From the NCBI RefSeq assembly GCF_013373065.1, contig NZ_JABXIN010000011.1, positions 210,480 to 274,479 on the forward strand: a stretch of DNA of 64,000 bases. The letters run 5' to 3'. The translations under genes were made by a program, and so were the position numbers. Origin of the DNA: Algoriphagus sp. (GTDB lineage: Bacteria > Bacteroidota > Bacteroidia > Cytophagales > Cyclobacteriaceae). The notes under the pieces are model-generated. The model saw only the letters and a program-made list of their open reading frames with translations. It made no database searches and was not told where the DNA came from. This document shows positions 54,229-63,937 of the stretch, piece after piece. The first letter of the stretch is position 1. The number at the start of each line of letters is the position of its first letter.

Positions 54229-55641
54229 ATGAAAACGAAAAGTTTTGATTTCCGGCAAATTGAATGGTGGATTACCACTTTATTATTTGTCAGCATTGTA
54301 CTCTTTAACCTCACCTCCATCAATTCTTACAGGTGGTTGTCAAGCGGTTCCCCTTCTTATGCCAAAATATTCATTCCCACAGCCCTGTATGTAACGTTTT
54401 ACATCTTCCACATGCGCCTGATTCCTAATTATCTTAAAACGAAAAAAATCTGGCCAATTTTGGGATATGGATCCTTAACCCTGGGATTAAGCTTTCTCTT
54501 TTCATCCATACTGACTATTTCTCTTAAAGCTTCCGGTTTTGAAAACCTTTTTCAGCTTTATCTAGGCGTAATTTTTCTTTACATCAGTCATCAGATAGGA
54601 AGCTTAGTTCTCAAAGGGATGTTCACTCCTCCCCGATTTCCAAATTATTTTTTCTACAACCTAACCCGACTGATTTTGACCTTTATCGTCATGATTTTCT
54701 TCCTGATTTTGGGGCAGAAAACGATCATCGATGAAACAGTATTAATCTTATTTTTAATCTTTCTTCCTATCCTATTGGGTATCGTTACCTACAATTTCTT
54801 TTTGGTGTATGGAAAGCGAAAAGCAGGGAAAACAAAGCAAGCAAACTGGTACATGGCCCTTTTGCTGATTGCTGTTTTTATGACCTTTATGATTATTGGA
54901 GCATCGAACAATAAGGAGGAGTTGGTTTTAATTGGATTTTTGATAAATGGAATTATCCTATTGATAATCATGCCTTTATCAAATTTGATCTTCAAGAAAT
55001 ATGAAGTCATGGCGGGGCAAATTCTGAACCTGACTACGGAGGTAAATCAGGGAAATGCCAACTTGGATTTCTTACGATCTCAAATCAACCCCCATTTTCT
55101 TTTTAATGCATTGAATACCCTTTATGCCAGTGCGCTGATGGAAAATGCGGAAAAGACTTCGGATGGAATTCAGAAGCTAGGTGATATGATGCGCTTCATG
55201 CTTCATGAAAATCAACAAGCCAAAATTCCTCTTTCCCGGGAAATTGATTACTTAAGAAATTATATCGACTTGCAAATGCTCCGATTTGGAGCTCAATCAA
55301 ACTTAGAAGTAGATTTTCAGATCAATGATGACTCCTGCCAAGGTATGATTGCTCCAATGCTTTTGATTCCTTTCTTGGAGAATGCTTTCAAGCATGGAAT
55401 TTCCTCAAAAGAAAAATCCTGGATAAGAATGAATTTGCGATGCATTTCCGGTTCGGTTCATTTGGATTTGGTAAATAGTGTTCATCAATCGAAATCTAAG
55501 GAAAAATCCGAAGAATCCTCAGGAATCGGTTTGGATAATGTCAAAAAGCGTTTGAATTTGGTCTATCCAAATCGGCATCAATTGAATATCATTTCCAACG
55601 ATACCGATTTCTTTGTTCACTTTTCAGTTCAAATTCAATAG
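54229..55641 (+). CDS. LytS/YehU-type sensor histidine kinase
   Basis: 470 aa. The N-terminal half (residues 12-260) has about seven or eight membrane helices and no recognised extracellular sensor. The kinase part has the His-kinase motif FLRSQINPHFLFNALNTLYASALM (phosphorylated His near residue 285), the ASREIDYLRNYIDLQMLRFG-like LSREIDYLRNYIDLQMLRFG, and a C-terminal HATPase with NAFKHGI (N-box) and SSGIGLDNVKKRLNLVYP (G-box). Its ORF ends 3 bases before the LytTR regulator. Signal unknown. Confidence 0.92.
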   Translation: MKTKSFDFRQIEWWITTLLFVSIVLFNLTSINSYRWLSSGSPSYAKIFIPTALYVTFYIFHMRLIPNYLKTKKIWPILGYGSLTLGLSFLFSSILTISLKASGFENLFQLYLGVIFLYISHQIGSLVLKGMFTPPRFPNYFFYNLTRLILTFIVMIFFLILGQKTIIDETVLILFLIFLPILLGIVTYNFFLVYGKRKAGKTKQANWYMALLLIAVFMTFMIIGASNNKEELVLIGFLINGIILLIIMPLSNLIFKKYEVMAGQILNLTTEVNQGNANLDFLRSQINPHFLFNALNTLYASALMENAEKTSDGIQKLGDMMRFMLHENQQAKIPLSREIDYLRNYIDLQMLRFGAQSNLEVDFQINDDSCQGMIAPMLLIPFLENAFKHGISSKEKSWIRMNLRCISGSVHLDLVNSVHQSKSKEKSEESSGIGLDNVKKRLNLVYPNRHQLNIISNDTDFFVHFSVQIQ

Positions 55642-55644
55642 TCC

Positions 55645-56322
55645 ATGATCCAAGCCATCGCTATAGATGACGAGTCCTTTGCCCTTGAAGTAATCAAATC
55701 CCATGCAGCCAAAGTCCCTTTTTTGGAACTTCAGGCTACTTTTACCAATGCAATTGAAGGTCTGGAATATTTGAAAGCGAATTCCATACCCCTTCTATTT
55801 TTGGATATCAACATGCCTGATATTTCAGGGATAGATTTGGTGCAGTTACTTCCAAAAGGAACTGAGGTGATTTTTACCACAGCTTATTCGGACTATGCCG
55901 TCAAAGGCTTCGATTTGGATGCCATGGATTACTTGTTGAAACCATTCAGTTTTCCTCGCTTTTTGAAGGCCTGTCAAAAAGCACGAGACTGGTTTTCATC
56001 AAATGCTGAAGAGGAACTTTGGATATTTATCAAAACCAACGAAGGACAGGTACGTGTTGATTTTACCGATTTGCTTTTTTGCGAATCCAAAGGGAATTAT
56101 GTGAATTTTCAGACTTTGGAAGCTTGTCACCAAAGCCGGATGACCCTTCAAGAGGCTGAAAAATTACTCCCATCCCATTTTATCCGTACTCATCGCTCAT
56201 TTCTGGCGAATAAAAACCATATTAGAATTGCAGAAAAACATCAGTTGCGAATAGGTAAATTCTCGGTTCCTGTTAGCTCTTCTTATTCAGATGAGGTTTT
56301 TGAAAAAATCAATCTCGATTAA
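55645..56322 (+). CDS. LytTR response regulator
   Basis: 225 aa. Receiver domain residues 1-115 with acidic pair DDE at 7-9, phospho-acceptor Asp in LFLDINMPDISG (about D52), the T in TTAYS and the Lys in YLLKPFS. LytTR DNA-binding domain residues 125-225 (ESKGNYVNFQT and IRTHRSFLANKNHI). Partner of the kinase at 54229. The stop overlaps the stop of the AraC gene on the other strand by 4 bases. Confidence 0.93.
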   Translation: MIQAIAIDDESFALEVIKSHAAKVPFLELQATFTNAIEGLEYLKANSIPLLFLDINMPDISGIDLVQLLPKGTEVIFTTAYSDYAVKGFDLDAMDYLLKPFSFPRFLKACQKARDWFSSNAEEELWIFIKTNEGQVRVDFTDLLFCESKGNYVNFQTLEACHQSRMTLQEAEKLLPSHFIRTHRSFLANKNHIRIAEKHQLRIGKFSVPVSSSYSDEVFEKINLD

Positions 56323-57203
56323 GAAACCGTGGCAAAAGCATTCAAAAATTCTTTTCGGTATTCATGGGGTGTTTGATTCATTCGTTCCTTAAAAAGCCGA
56401 TTAAAATTAGAAAGGGTAAAGAATCCACATTCATAAGCTACCTCACTGATATTCAGATCCGTCTCGTGCAATAATTTGCAGGCATGCGAAATTCGAACTT
56501 CGGTCAAAAATTCTGAAAATGTCTTATTCACCCGTGATTTAAAATACCTGCTAAAGGCTGATTGAGAAAGATTAGAAAGCTTGGCTGCTTCTTCTAGACT
56601 GACTTTTCCCTGAAAATTTTGCATGACATATTCATATACCAGCCCCATTCTATCCTTTTCAGATTCTTTATTGGAATTGATATATCCTGCATTCGTAATC
56701 AATTTGCAGTCCGGTGAATCAGCTAATAGATCAAGTATTTTTAGTAGTTGAATGATCCGCTGCGTCCCCTTCAAATCCAGCATTTCTTTCATCATTGAGG
56801 TAATTTTTTCATTTGTCCTGCCGGTAACCTCAATGCCTCTCTCCGATCTTTTTAACATTTGAGAAATTCCTTCAAACTCTTCCAAAGAAAAAACCGATTC
56901 ATTCAGAAAATTATCAGGAAGGTAAATCACGATTCCATGAGTAATTAATCCATTTTTCGGATCGTGATACTCTTTATCATTTTTCCATAGATGGGGCAAA
57001 TTAGGTCCTGTAAATACCATATCCCCTTCCCGAAAAGCTTGCATATGATCCCCAATAAAACGGGTACCTCTCCCCTTCAAAACAACAAATAATTGGTACT
57101 CGGAATGAAAATGCCAGTTCACATCAAAAAATGGAGCGATCAATTCTTGTATCACAAAGGCTTTATGCTCTGGAATACGTGTCTTTTTAACTGGATTTTT
57201 CAC
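56319..57203 (-). CDS. AraC family transcriptional regulator
   Basis: 294 aa. N-terminal cupin (WHFHSEYQLFVVLKGRGTRFIGDHMQAFREGDMVFTGPNLPHLW, residues 30-74) for a small ligand, C-terminal double helix-turn-helix (MQNFQGKVSLEEAAKLSNLSQSAFSRYFKSRVNKTFSEFLTEVRISHA and SEVAYECGFFTLSNFNRLFKERMNQTPHEYRKEF). The start is a GTG at 57203, as no early ATG exists. It is divergent from the ThuA/dehydrogenase operon, about 130 bases away, and such pairs commonly control it, probably by a sugar or sugar lactone. Confidence 0.92.
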   Translation of the reverse strand: MKNPVKKTRIPEHKAFVIQELIAPFFDVNWHFHSEYQLFVVLKGRGTRFIGDHMQAFREGDMVFTGPNLPHLWKNDKEYHDPKNGLITHGIVIYLPDNFLNESVFSLEEFEGISQMLKRSERGIEVTGRTNEKITSMMKEMLDLKGTQRIIQLLKILDLLADSPDCKLITNAGYINSNKESEKDRMGLVYEYVMQNFQGKVSLEEAAKLSNLSQSAFSRYFKSRVNKTFSEFLTEVRISHACKLLHETDLNISEVAYECGFFTLSNFNRLFKERMNQTPHEYRKEFLNAFATVS

Positions 57204-57329
57204 TGTATCCTTTTGTTTTCGTATTTAAAACTTTACCAAAATGATAAAATTCAGTCAAATTTCAAATAGATACAGTGAGCATTGTACCCGATTTATTTTG
57301 AATATAGCTATCCCAAAAAGTATATCAGA

Positions 57330-60300
57330 ATGATGACCCAACTTAACCTAAAATCACCCCTTTATTTCTCCATATTAATGCTGCTGGTATTGACTTTGTC
57401 TTGCGGCAAAAAAAAGGAGTCTTTCTTATCCATGACCGAACCTCGAAGAGTGGAGATTTTGGTCCTTGGACATGAAAGTGAGCATCACAATTCCGAAAAA
57501 TTGATGCTCCATCTAGGGATTCCTTTATTTCAAAAAGGAATTAATTTAACCTATACAACTGACCCCAACGACCTGAATGAGGATGTTTTGTACAATTATG
57601 ATGGCTTAATGATTTATGCCAATCATGATGAAATAACTTCTGCACAGGAAAAAGCTCTGAAAGATTACATTCAAAGCGGAAAGGCATTCATTCCTGTTCA
57701 CAGTGCCTCTTGGTGCTTCCGTAACTCCGATTGGTATGTGGAAACTGTAGGTGGTCAATTTAAATCCCATGGTGATGGAAATTTCACAGCTGAAATCGTA
57801 GATCCTTCCCATCCTATTATGCAGGGAATAGAGGAGTTTGAAACTTGGGATGAAACATACGTTCATTCCCAACTCAATCCTAATATGCATGTACTCATGG
57901 AGCGTGTGGAAGGAGATCATCGGGAACCTTATGCTTGGACTTTAGAAGAAGGAAAAGGACGCGTATTCTACACTGCTTATGGACACAATGAAGAAACCTG
58001 GAAGCAATCTGAATTTCAAGAACTCATTGCAAACGGAATCTTATGGGCTGTAGGTGATCAAGTGAATCAGCTTTTAGCGGCTTACCAAATACCTACACCT
58101 GAATTTCGGGATGCAGAAATCCCCAATTATGAGCGAAGAGATCCAGCTCCTCGTTATCAAATGCCACTTTCTCCTGAGGAAAGCATGAAGCTTGTACAAC
58201 TTCCTGTTGGTTTTGAAATGGAATTATTTGCCAGCGAACCGATGATCATCAACCCAATGGCAATGGCATGGGATGAAAGAGGAAGATTGTATGTCATCGA
58301 GACGGTTGATTACCCTAACGAGGTAAGAACTGAAGGTGGAAATGATAAAATCAAAATCTTAGAAGATACCGACGGAGATGGAAAAGCAGATAAGGCCACC
58401 GTTTTTGCCGATAATTTAAATATCCCCACTTCCATTATGGCAGTTAATGGAGGAGTTTTGATTTCCATGGCCCCTGATTTTGTCTTTTTGAAAGATACGG
58501 ATGGAGATGATGTTGCTGATGTGCGAGAAGTAGTCATGACAGGATGGGGAAAAAGTGATACCCATGCAGGACCTTCCAATTTAAAATATGGCTTTGATAA
58601 TAAAATATGGGGTGTTTTGGGGTATTCCGGATTTCGTGGAACCGTCAGTGGAAAAGAGCACTCCTTCGGACAAGGGGTGTACCGTTTTGAACCTAATGGA
58701 GAAAATCTGGAATACTTAGGGAACACTTCCAACAATACCTGGGGATTAGGATTTACAGAGGATTTCGAGACTTTCATCTCTACTGCCAATGGACAACACA
58801 GCGTTTATTTCTCCATGGCGAATAATTATGTAAGAAGACCCATTTTCCAAGGTTCTGCGAATACAGTTCATGGAATTGACAGTCATTACGACATGCCTCA
58901 CCTTACCCCTTTCCTTCGCCAAGTTGATTGGCATGGAGGGTATACCGCAGCCGCGGGGCATAACTTCTACACAGCCAGAAGCTTTCCTGAAAATTATTGG
59001 AACCGGATTGCTTTCGTATCTGAACCAACCGGCAGAGTCTTGCATCATGCGATTATTAATCCCGATGGATCAGGATTTACTGAAAAGAATGGGTTCAATA
59101 TTTTGGCCAGTTCGGATGAGTGGTTTTCACCCGTACATGCAGAAGTTGGACCGGATGGGGCTCTATGGGTAGCAGATTGGTATAACTTTATCATTCAGCA
59201 CAATCCAACCCCAAGAGGTTTTGAAAATGGTGCAGGTAATGCATATATCAATCCACTTCGGGATAGTCAGCACGGTCGAATTTACCGGATCAGCTATAAA
59301 GGTGGCGAAGATTCAAAAACCTTTGATTTAAAAGATGCGGATAGTGCAACTCTTATTGAAGCATTACAAAGTGACAATCTTTTCTGGAGAATGACCGCTC
59401 AGCGATTGATTGTCGAAAAGCAGGATCATTCTGTTGTTGAAGACTTGTATAGCATCATTCAGAATCAGGAAGTAGACAAAATTGGGCTGAATGGACCTGC
59501 CGTTAATGCACTTTGGACGCTTCAGGGTTTGGGTGAATTAGAAGGAAATAATGAGATTGCAATCCGGGTAGTTGAAAGAGCTCTCAACCACCCATCAGCT
59601 GCAGTTCGTAAAAATGCCCTTCGGGTTTTACCAAGAACAGCATCTTCATTAAAAGCAATTTTAGCTTCCAATGTTATCCAAGATACTGACCTAACTACCC
59701 GTAAAGAAGCATTCTTAGCTGTTTCAGACATGCCTTTTTCTGAGGATGCCGCAAAAATGCTAGTAGAAGTTGCCCAAAATGAAGAAAATGGACAGGATGC
59801 TTATTTACCGCAAGCAATTTTTGCGGCAGTAATATCGCATCCAACTGAATTTGCCAAGCGGGATAACACCACTGCAATTCAGGCTTCAGGGGACTCTGAG
59901 TTGTCTTTGGCAGATCGAATCAGTAGAAGCTTGGTGGCCGAGCAGTATCCATTGGATTCAAGAAACTCCATCCTCTTTCCTCCGGACATAGCTGGAAAAG
60001 AGATTTCAATTCGGATGATCGTTTCCAAAGGCAATAATCCAATGGATGGAATTTTGGTAGCTTCTGGCAACAACACGAATGGGTACAGTTTGTACATCTT
60101 TGAGGATGCTCTTCACTTTGCAGTAGCACAGGATGAAAAATTGACAATCATCAGTACCAATAAACCACTTCCTGATGAGCAATTCATCATTGATGCCACC
60201 TTGGTGGAAGATGGAAGCATGAGTTTGAAAATTAACGGTGAAGAAATTGGCAAGGCCAAAACCAAAGGTCTATTCACGGCAGAACTTTCTCCTAGAAGAG

Positions 60301-60836
60301 TTCGTGTAGGCCAAAATGATTCTAGAAATCAAGTTGGAAAATATATGGGAGGCTGGATGTTCTCAGGAAGAATAAGCAACAAATCTTCCTTGGCCTTGAA
60401 AAAGCCAGGAACGGATCTCTCTGAAGATTCAGATAACGTTGCCACCGTTTCAGCCAATGGAAGTTCGATTGTCAAGCTAGCTGTCATCCCACACGAGATG
60501 AAATATGACAAGACCACCTTTACGGTAAAGGCTGGTTCACAGGTAACCATCGACTTTGAAAACCCTGATTTCATGCAGCACAATCTAGTTATCGGTCAAA
60601 AAGGCTCGATGGAAATTATTGGAGAAGCTGCAGATGCCTTGGCCAGAGATCCGAAAGGAGCTGAGCAAAATTATGTACCTAAAATACCGCAAGTCATAGC
60701 CGCCACTAGGTTGGTCGATCCTGAAGGAAGGGAATCCCTGGTATTTGTTGCTCCAAGCGAGCCAGGAGAATATCCTTTTGTATGTACAGTTCCGGGACAC
60801 TGGAGAATGATGAATGGAATTATGAAGGTTGAATAG
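57330..60836 (+). CDS. ThuA-PVC-type dehydrogenase-azurin fusion lipoprotein
   Basis: 1168 aa from the ATG at 57330. Lipobox TLSC at Cys25. Residues 38-245: ThuA domain (RVEILVLGHESEHHNSEKLMLHLG). Residues 270-680: PVC-type membrane-bound dehydrogenase propeller (PVGFEMELFASEPMIINPMAMAWDERGRLYVIET; DTDGDGKADKATVF, an EF-hand-like loop; EVGPDGALWVADWYNFIIQHN). Residues 690-860: HEAT-like helices; 870-1030: a lectin-like sandwich. The C-terminal cupredoxin has FMQHNLVIG and CTVPGHWRMM, whose Cys, His, Met spacing is that of azurin. Such proteins often have a cytochrome c tail; here azurin replaces it. Upstream of it a TTG at 57282 would add 16 residues and is rejected. Confidence 0.9.
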   Translation: MMTQLNLKSPLYFSILMLLVLTLSCGKKKESFLSMTEPRRVEILVLGHESEHHNSEKLMLHLGIPLFQKGINLTYTTDPNDLNEDVLYNYDGLMIYANHDEITSAQEKALKDYIQSGKAFIPVHSASWCFRNSDWYVETVGGQFKSHGDGNFTAEIVDPSHPIMQGIEEFETWDETYVHSQLNPNMHVLMERVEGDHREPYAWTLEEGKGRVFYTAYGHNEETWKQSEFQELIANGILWAVGDQVNQLLAAYQIPTPEFRDAEIPNYERRDPAPRYQMPLSPEESMKLVQLPVGFEMELFASEPMIINPMAMAWDERGRLYVIETVDYPNEVRTEGGNDKIKILEDTDGDGKADKATVFADNLNIPTSIMAVNGGVLISMAPDFVFLKDTDGDDVADVREVVMTGWGKSDTHAGPSNLKYGFDNKIWGVLGYSGFRGTVSGKEHSFGQGVYRFEPNGENLEYLGNTSNNTWGLGFTEDFETFISTANGQHSVYFSMANNYVRRPIFQGSANTVHGIDSHYDMPHLTPFLRQVDWHGGYTAAAGHNFYTARSFPENYWNRIAFVSEPTGRVLHHAIINPDGSGFTEKNGFNILASSDEWFSPVHAEVGPDGALWVADWYNFIIQHNPTPRGFENGAGNAYINPLRDSQHGRIYRISYKGGEDSKTFDLKDADSATLIEALQSDNLFWRMTAQRLIVEKQDHSVVEDLYSIIQNQEVDKIGLNGPAVNALWTLQGLGELEGNNEIAIRVVERALNHPSAAVRKNALRVLPRTASSLKAILASNVIQDTDLTTRKEAFLAVSDMPFSEDAAKMLVEVAQNEENGQDAYLPQAIFAAVISHPTEFAKRDNTTAIQASGDSELSLADRISRSLVAEQYPLDSRNSILFPPDIAGKEISIRMIVSKGNNPMDGILVASGNNTNGYSLYIFEDALHFAVAQDEKLTIISTNKPLPDEQFIIDATLVEDGSMSLKINGEEIGKAKTKGLFTAELSPRRVRVGQNDSRNQVGKYMGGWMFSGRISNKSSLALKKPGTDLSEDSDNVATVSANGSSIVKLAVIPHEMKYDKTTFTVKAGSQVTIDFENPDFMQHNLVIGQKGSMEIIGEAADALARDPKGAEQNYVPKIPQVIAATRLVDPEGRESLVFVAPSEPGEYPFVCTVPGHWRMMNGIMKVE

Positions 60837-60838
60837 GT

Positions 60839-61699
60839 ATGGCTTTGGATGTAACATTTGGAGTCAGTACCTGGCTTTGGACCTCGCCTTTCAATAAGGA
60901 AACTGTTTCACTATTTCCAAAAATCAAGTCATTTGGCTATGATGCAGTAGAAATTCCTGTTGAAGATCCTGCGCTTATTGATTTGAAATTGGTGAAGGAT
61001 GCGTTGGAAACCAATGGGCTTAAGCCTGTCATTTGTGGTGCTTTTGGTCCTACCAGGGATTTTACCCATGAGGATCCCTCCTACCATCAAACTTGCTTTG
61101 AGTATTTAGATTCTTGCTTTGAAATCGCGACTGAATTAGGTGCTGGTTTTGTAGCAGGTCCTATGTATTCCGCTGTCGGAAAAGCTCGTTTAGTTTCTCC
61201 CGAGCAACGAAAAATAGAATGGGATCGAGCAGTTCAAAATCTCCGAAAAGTCTGCCATCGAGCTGGCGAATTTGGTTTGGATATAGCATTAGAAACCCTC
61301 AATCGATTTGAGACAGACTTGATTAATACCGCGGAGGAACTGATACAATTGATTAAAGATATCAATGAACCTCAGGCAAAAGCTCTATTGGATGGATTTC
61401 ATGTGAGCATCGAAGAACCAAGCATTGAAGAAGCAATTCGTAAAGTTGGAGATAAATTAATCCACGTGCAGGTATCTGAAAATTATCGAGGTACCCCTGG
61501 TACTGGGCAAACTAACTGGGCTGCTTGGAAAAAAGGCCTTGAAGATATTGATTATAGAGGTACCATTTCTATTGAAAGTTTCACACCCAATGTAAAGGAA
61601 TTGGCAGGTGCAGTTTGTATTTGGAAGCCTTTAGTTCCTAGCCAGGATGGCTTTGCCCAAGAGGGCTTACAGTTTCTAAAAAAATGGGCTGGAGAATAA
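60839..61699 (+). CDS. Sugar phosphate isomerase/epimerase-like TIM barrel
   Basis: 286 aa, xylose-isomerase-like AP endonuclease family 2 fold. Metal ligands are visible in IALETLNRFETD (Glu152 region), LLDGFHVSIEEPS (Asp and His) and the C-terminal SIESFTPN (Glu). It resembles D-tagatose/psicose 3-epimerases. No signal peptide. The ATG is 2 bases behind the fusion gene, so the two are co-transcribed. Together with the Gfo/Idh gene behind it, it suggests handling of an oxidised (for instance 3-keto) sugar; the substrate is inferred only from context. Confidence 0.88.
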   Translation: MALDVTFGVSTWLWTSPFNKETVSLFPKIKSFGYDAVEIPVEDPALIDLKLVKDALETNGLKPVICGAFGPTRDFTHEDPSYHQTCFEYLDSCFEIATELGAGFVAGPMYSAVGKARLVSPEQRKIEWDRAVQNLRKVCHRAGEFGLDIALETLNRFETDLINTAEELIQLIKDINEPQAKALLDGFHVSIEEPSIEEAIRKVGDKLIHVQVSENYRGTPGTGQTNWAAWKKGLEDIDYRGTISIESFTPNVKELAGAVCIWKPLVPSQDGFAQEGLQFLKKWAGE

Positions 61700-61718
61700 A
61701 TAAAGGATAAAAAAATCT

Positions 61719-61747
61719 TGTCATTTCGAGGGGAGTAAAGAAGGATT
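61719..61747. repeat. Degenerate copy of a dispersed repeat
   Basis: TTGTCATTTCGAGGGGAGTA, continuing AAGAAGGA, resembles a very common Bacteroidota intergenic repeat (TGTCATTTCGA...GAGAAATCT type). Only half of the unit is recognisable. It lies in the 105-base gap between two co-directed genes. Confidence 0.4.
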
Positions 61748-61804
61748 TTACTTAGCTCAAGTTGACGACTTATAAAATTTTAAAACCCAAAATATTTCAT
61801 AAAT

Positions 61805-62923
61805 ATGAGTAAGAAACCTATTAACATAGCAATCATCGGTTTAGGATTTGGTGCTGAATTTATCCCTATTTATCAGAAGCATCCTTTGGCAAATATGTAT
61901 GCCGTGTGCCAACGAAATAAGGAAAAGGCAGAAGCCATTGGAAAAGCCTTTGGCATTGAAAAGGTCTATACCGATTATGACGAGTTGCTAAAGGATCCTA
62001 ACATCGATGCGGTCCATATCAATACTCCGATTCAAAATCATGCTGAACAATCCATAAAGGCACTTAAAGCTGGCAAACATGTAGCCTGTACGGTTCCTAT
62101 GGCCACAACGGTTGATGAATGTAGGCAAATCGTTGAGCTAACCGAGCAAACGGGACTTACCTACATGATGATGGAAACTGTGATTTACAGCCGGGAATTT
62201 CTCTTTGTAAAAGAGCTTTATGATAAAGGAGAGTTGGGTAAAATCCAATTCCTTCGGGCTTCCCATCAGCAAGAAATGGCTGGCTGGCCGGGTTATTGGG
62301 AAGGCCTCCCTCCAATGCATTATGCTACACACTGCGTAGGACCAGTTTTAGCCTTACCAAAAGGAGAAGCAGAATATGTCTCATGTTTAGGTTCAGGACG
62401 CATTGATGAAAATCTAATTCCGAAATACGGGTCTCCTTTTGCGATCGAGACCTGCCATATCAAATTGAAAGACTCTGATTTGGCAGCGGAAGTAACTCGT
62501 TCACTATTTAATACAGCAAGACAATATCGGGAAAGCTTCGATGTGTATGGTTCTAAGAAATCTTTTGAATGGACACTCATCGAACATGAAGATTCTGTTA
62601 TCCATACGGGTGAAGTTCCAGAGCGGGTCAAAATTCCTGATTATGCCCACCTCCTTCCAGAAGGAATTCAGAAGTTTACTACACAGGGAGTATATGATTC
62701 TGATGAAAATCAGCATCTCTCCTTTATTCAAGGTTCCGGACACGGAGGCTCCCACCCACATTTGGTACACGAATTCCTTACAGCGCTTGCTGAAGGTAAA
62801 GATCCCTATCCAAATGCGAGACAATCAGCAAATATTACCTGCGTGGGGATACTGGCCCATGAATCCGCAATGGAAGGTGGAAAAATCAAGTACCTGCCAG
62901 AATTTACGCTTAGCAAAAAATAA
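61805..62923 (+). CDS. Gfo/Idh/MocA family oxidoreductase
   Basis: 372 aa. Rossmann N-terminus KPINIAIIGLGFGAEFIPIYQKHPLANMYAV; the usual EKP is replaced by ACTVPMATTVDE near residue 100. The C-terminal domain contains THCVGPVLALPKGEAEYV with its His and the HGGSHPHLVHEFLTALAEGKDPYPNARQSANIT tail typical of the family. Cytoplasmic. Last gene of the ThuA/dehydrogenase operon; behind it a terminator. The missing EKP lysine (here V-P) is unusual and may mean altered catalysis. Confidence 0.9.
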   Translation: MSKKPINIAIIGLGFGAEFIPIYQKHPLANMYAVCQRNKEKAEAIGKAFGIEKVYTDYDELLKDPNIDAVHINTPIQNHAEQSIKALKAGKHVACTVPMATTVDECRQIVELTEQTGLTYMMMETVIYSREFLFVKELYDKGELGKIQFLRASHQQEMAGWPGYWEGLPPMHYATHCVGPVLALPKGEAEYVSCLGSGRIDENLIPKYGSPFAIETCHIKLKDSDLAAEVTRSLFNTARQYRESFDVYGSKKSFEWTLIEHEDSVIHTGEVPERVKIPDYAHLLPEGIQKFTTQGVYDSDENQHLSFIQGSGHGGSHPHLVHEFLTALAEGKDPYPNARQSANITCVGILAHESAMEGGKIKYLPEFTLSKK

Positions 62924-62944
62924 ACCTGTTTGCCTATTGTTTCT

Positions 62945-62973
62945 AAAGCCGATCTTTATGGATCGGCTTTTTT
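62945..62973 (+). terminator. Intrinsic terminator of the ThuA operon
   Basis: AAAGCCGATC / GATCGGCTTT perfect 10-bp stem with a TTTATG loop, then a T-run. It lies 22 bases behind the oxidoreductase gene. Confidence 0.93.
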
Positions 62974-63157
62974 ATTGAATACTTTTTTAAGAATAACCCC
63001 ACTTGAGCGGTATTTCCCAGGAGAAGAACATCTCTAGAGGCTATACTTGTTAAAGAATTATTTGCGGATAAATTGGAACTTCTATCACACAAGAGCCTAA
63101 TAAATACAAGTAACTTCCAACGTAAAATTTGTAAATGAATAATTTTCCGAAATCAGA

Positions 63158-63886
63158 ATGAGAAGAAAAGATCGCTTAACAACCCAGTTAGCCATCCTCT
63201 TATCAATCATTATGAGCCTTTCCTATTCAGTAGCAGAGGCTCGTAAAATCAATACACAATTTTGGTTTAATTATGCCTTAAAAGCCCCTATCAGCGAAAA
63301 ATTTTTTCTGGGAGGTGATATGGGTTCGAGGGGTTTGATCTCTAATCCTGATTGGAATCAGTTCCTCGTAAGACCTACCCTTACTTACAAATTGTCTGAC
63401 AAATTAAGCCTATCAGGAGCTGTTGCTTGGTTTGGAACTTACTTTAAAAATCAAAATAGCCTCAATGAATACCGTTTGCATCAAGGGGTAACCTTCAAAA
63501 CTCCTGATCTTGGTATAATTGGATTCTTTTATCGCTTGCGAATTGAGGAACGGTTTTTCTACCTTCAGGAGAACATGGGAAATACATTTAATGTCCGCGT
63601 TCGCGGATTAATTGGAGTTAATACAAAAGATATAACCTGGCTGGGCTCCAAAAGACCTATTTTTCTTCAGTCTATGGTCGAGGGCTTTCAAACATTAGAT
63701 AAAAATTCTGCCAATGAATTGTTTGTTAATCAAACCCGAGTTCATCTGGCAATTGGTCATAAAATTTCAAGCCAGTTTCGATACGAATTTCATTACATCG
63801 CCCAACGGTCCCGGGTATTTAATGAAGACGGTTTTAGAGCAGCTCAGAATGTATTGCGTCTCCGATTATTTCATCGCTTGAATTAA
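63158..63886 (+). CDS. DUF2490 family outer-membrane-type protein
   Basis: 242 aa with signal peptide MRRKDRLTTQLAILLSIIMSLSYSVAEA. The mature part shows alternating amphipathic strands (TQFWFNYALKAPISEKFFLGGDMGSRG; LRLRLFHRLN at the C-terminus ends in an aromatic-rich strand), the DUF2490 pattern of a small beta-barrel. Function unknown. The 235 bases before it, after the terminator, show no gene. Confidence 0.82.
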   Translation: MRRKDRLTTQLAILLSIIMSLSYSVAEARKINTQFWFNYALKAPISEKFFLGGDMGSRGLISNPDWNQFLVRPTLTYKLSDKLSLSGAVAWFGTYFKNQNSLNEYRLHQGVTFKTPDLGIIGFFYRLRIEERFFYLQENMGNTFNVRVRGLIGVNTKDITWLGSKRPIFLQSMVEGFQTLDKNSANELFVNQTRVHLAIGHKISSQFRYEFHYIAQRSRVFNEDGFRAAQNVLRLRLFHRLN

Positions 63887-63908
63887 TTACCGAAAACCCC
63901 AAAAATAA

Positions 63909-63936
63909 AAAAACCACCCATTTCTGAGTGGTTTTT
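63909..63936. terminator. Bidirectional terminator
   Basis: AAAAACCAC / GTGGTTTTT perfect 9-bp stem between the DUF2490 gene and the tRNA gene, which converge on it. Confidence 0.9.
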
Positions 63937-63937
63937 G

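Noticed and set aside
58310..58789. 159-aa antisense ORF inside the ThuA/dehydrogenase fusion
   Set aside because: Complementary to conserved propeller motifs; no start context or domain.
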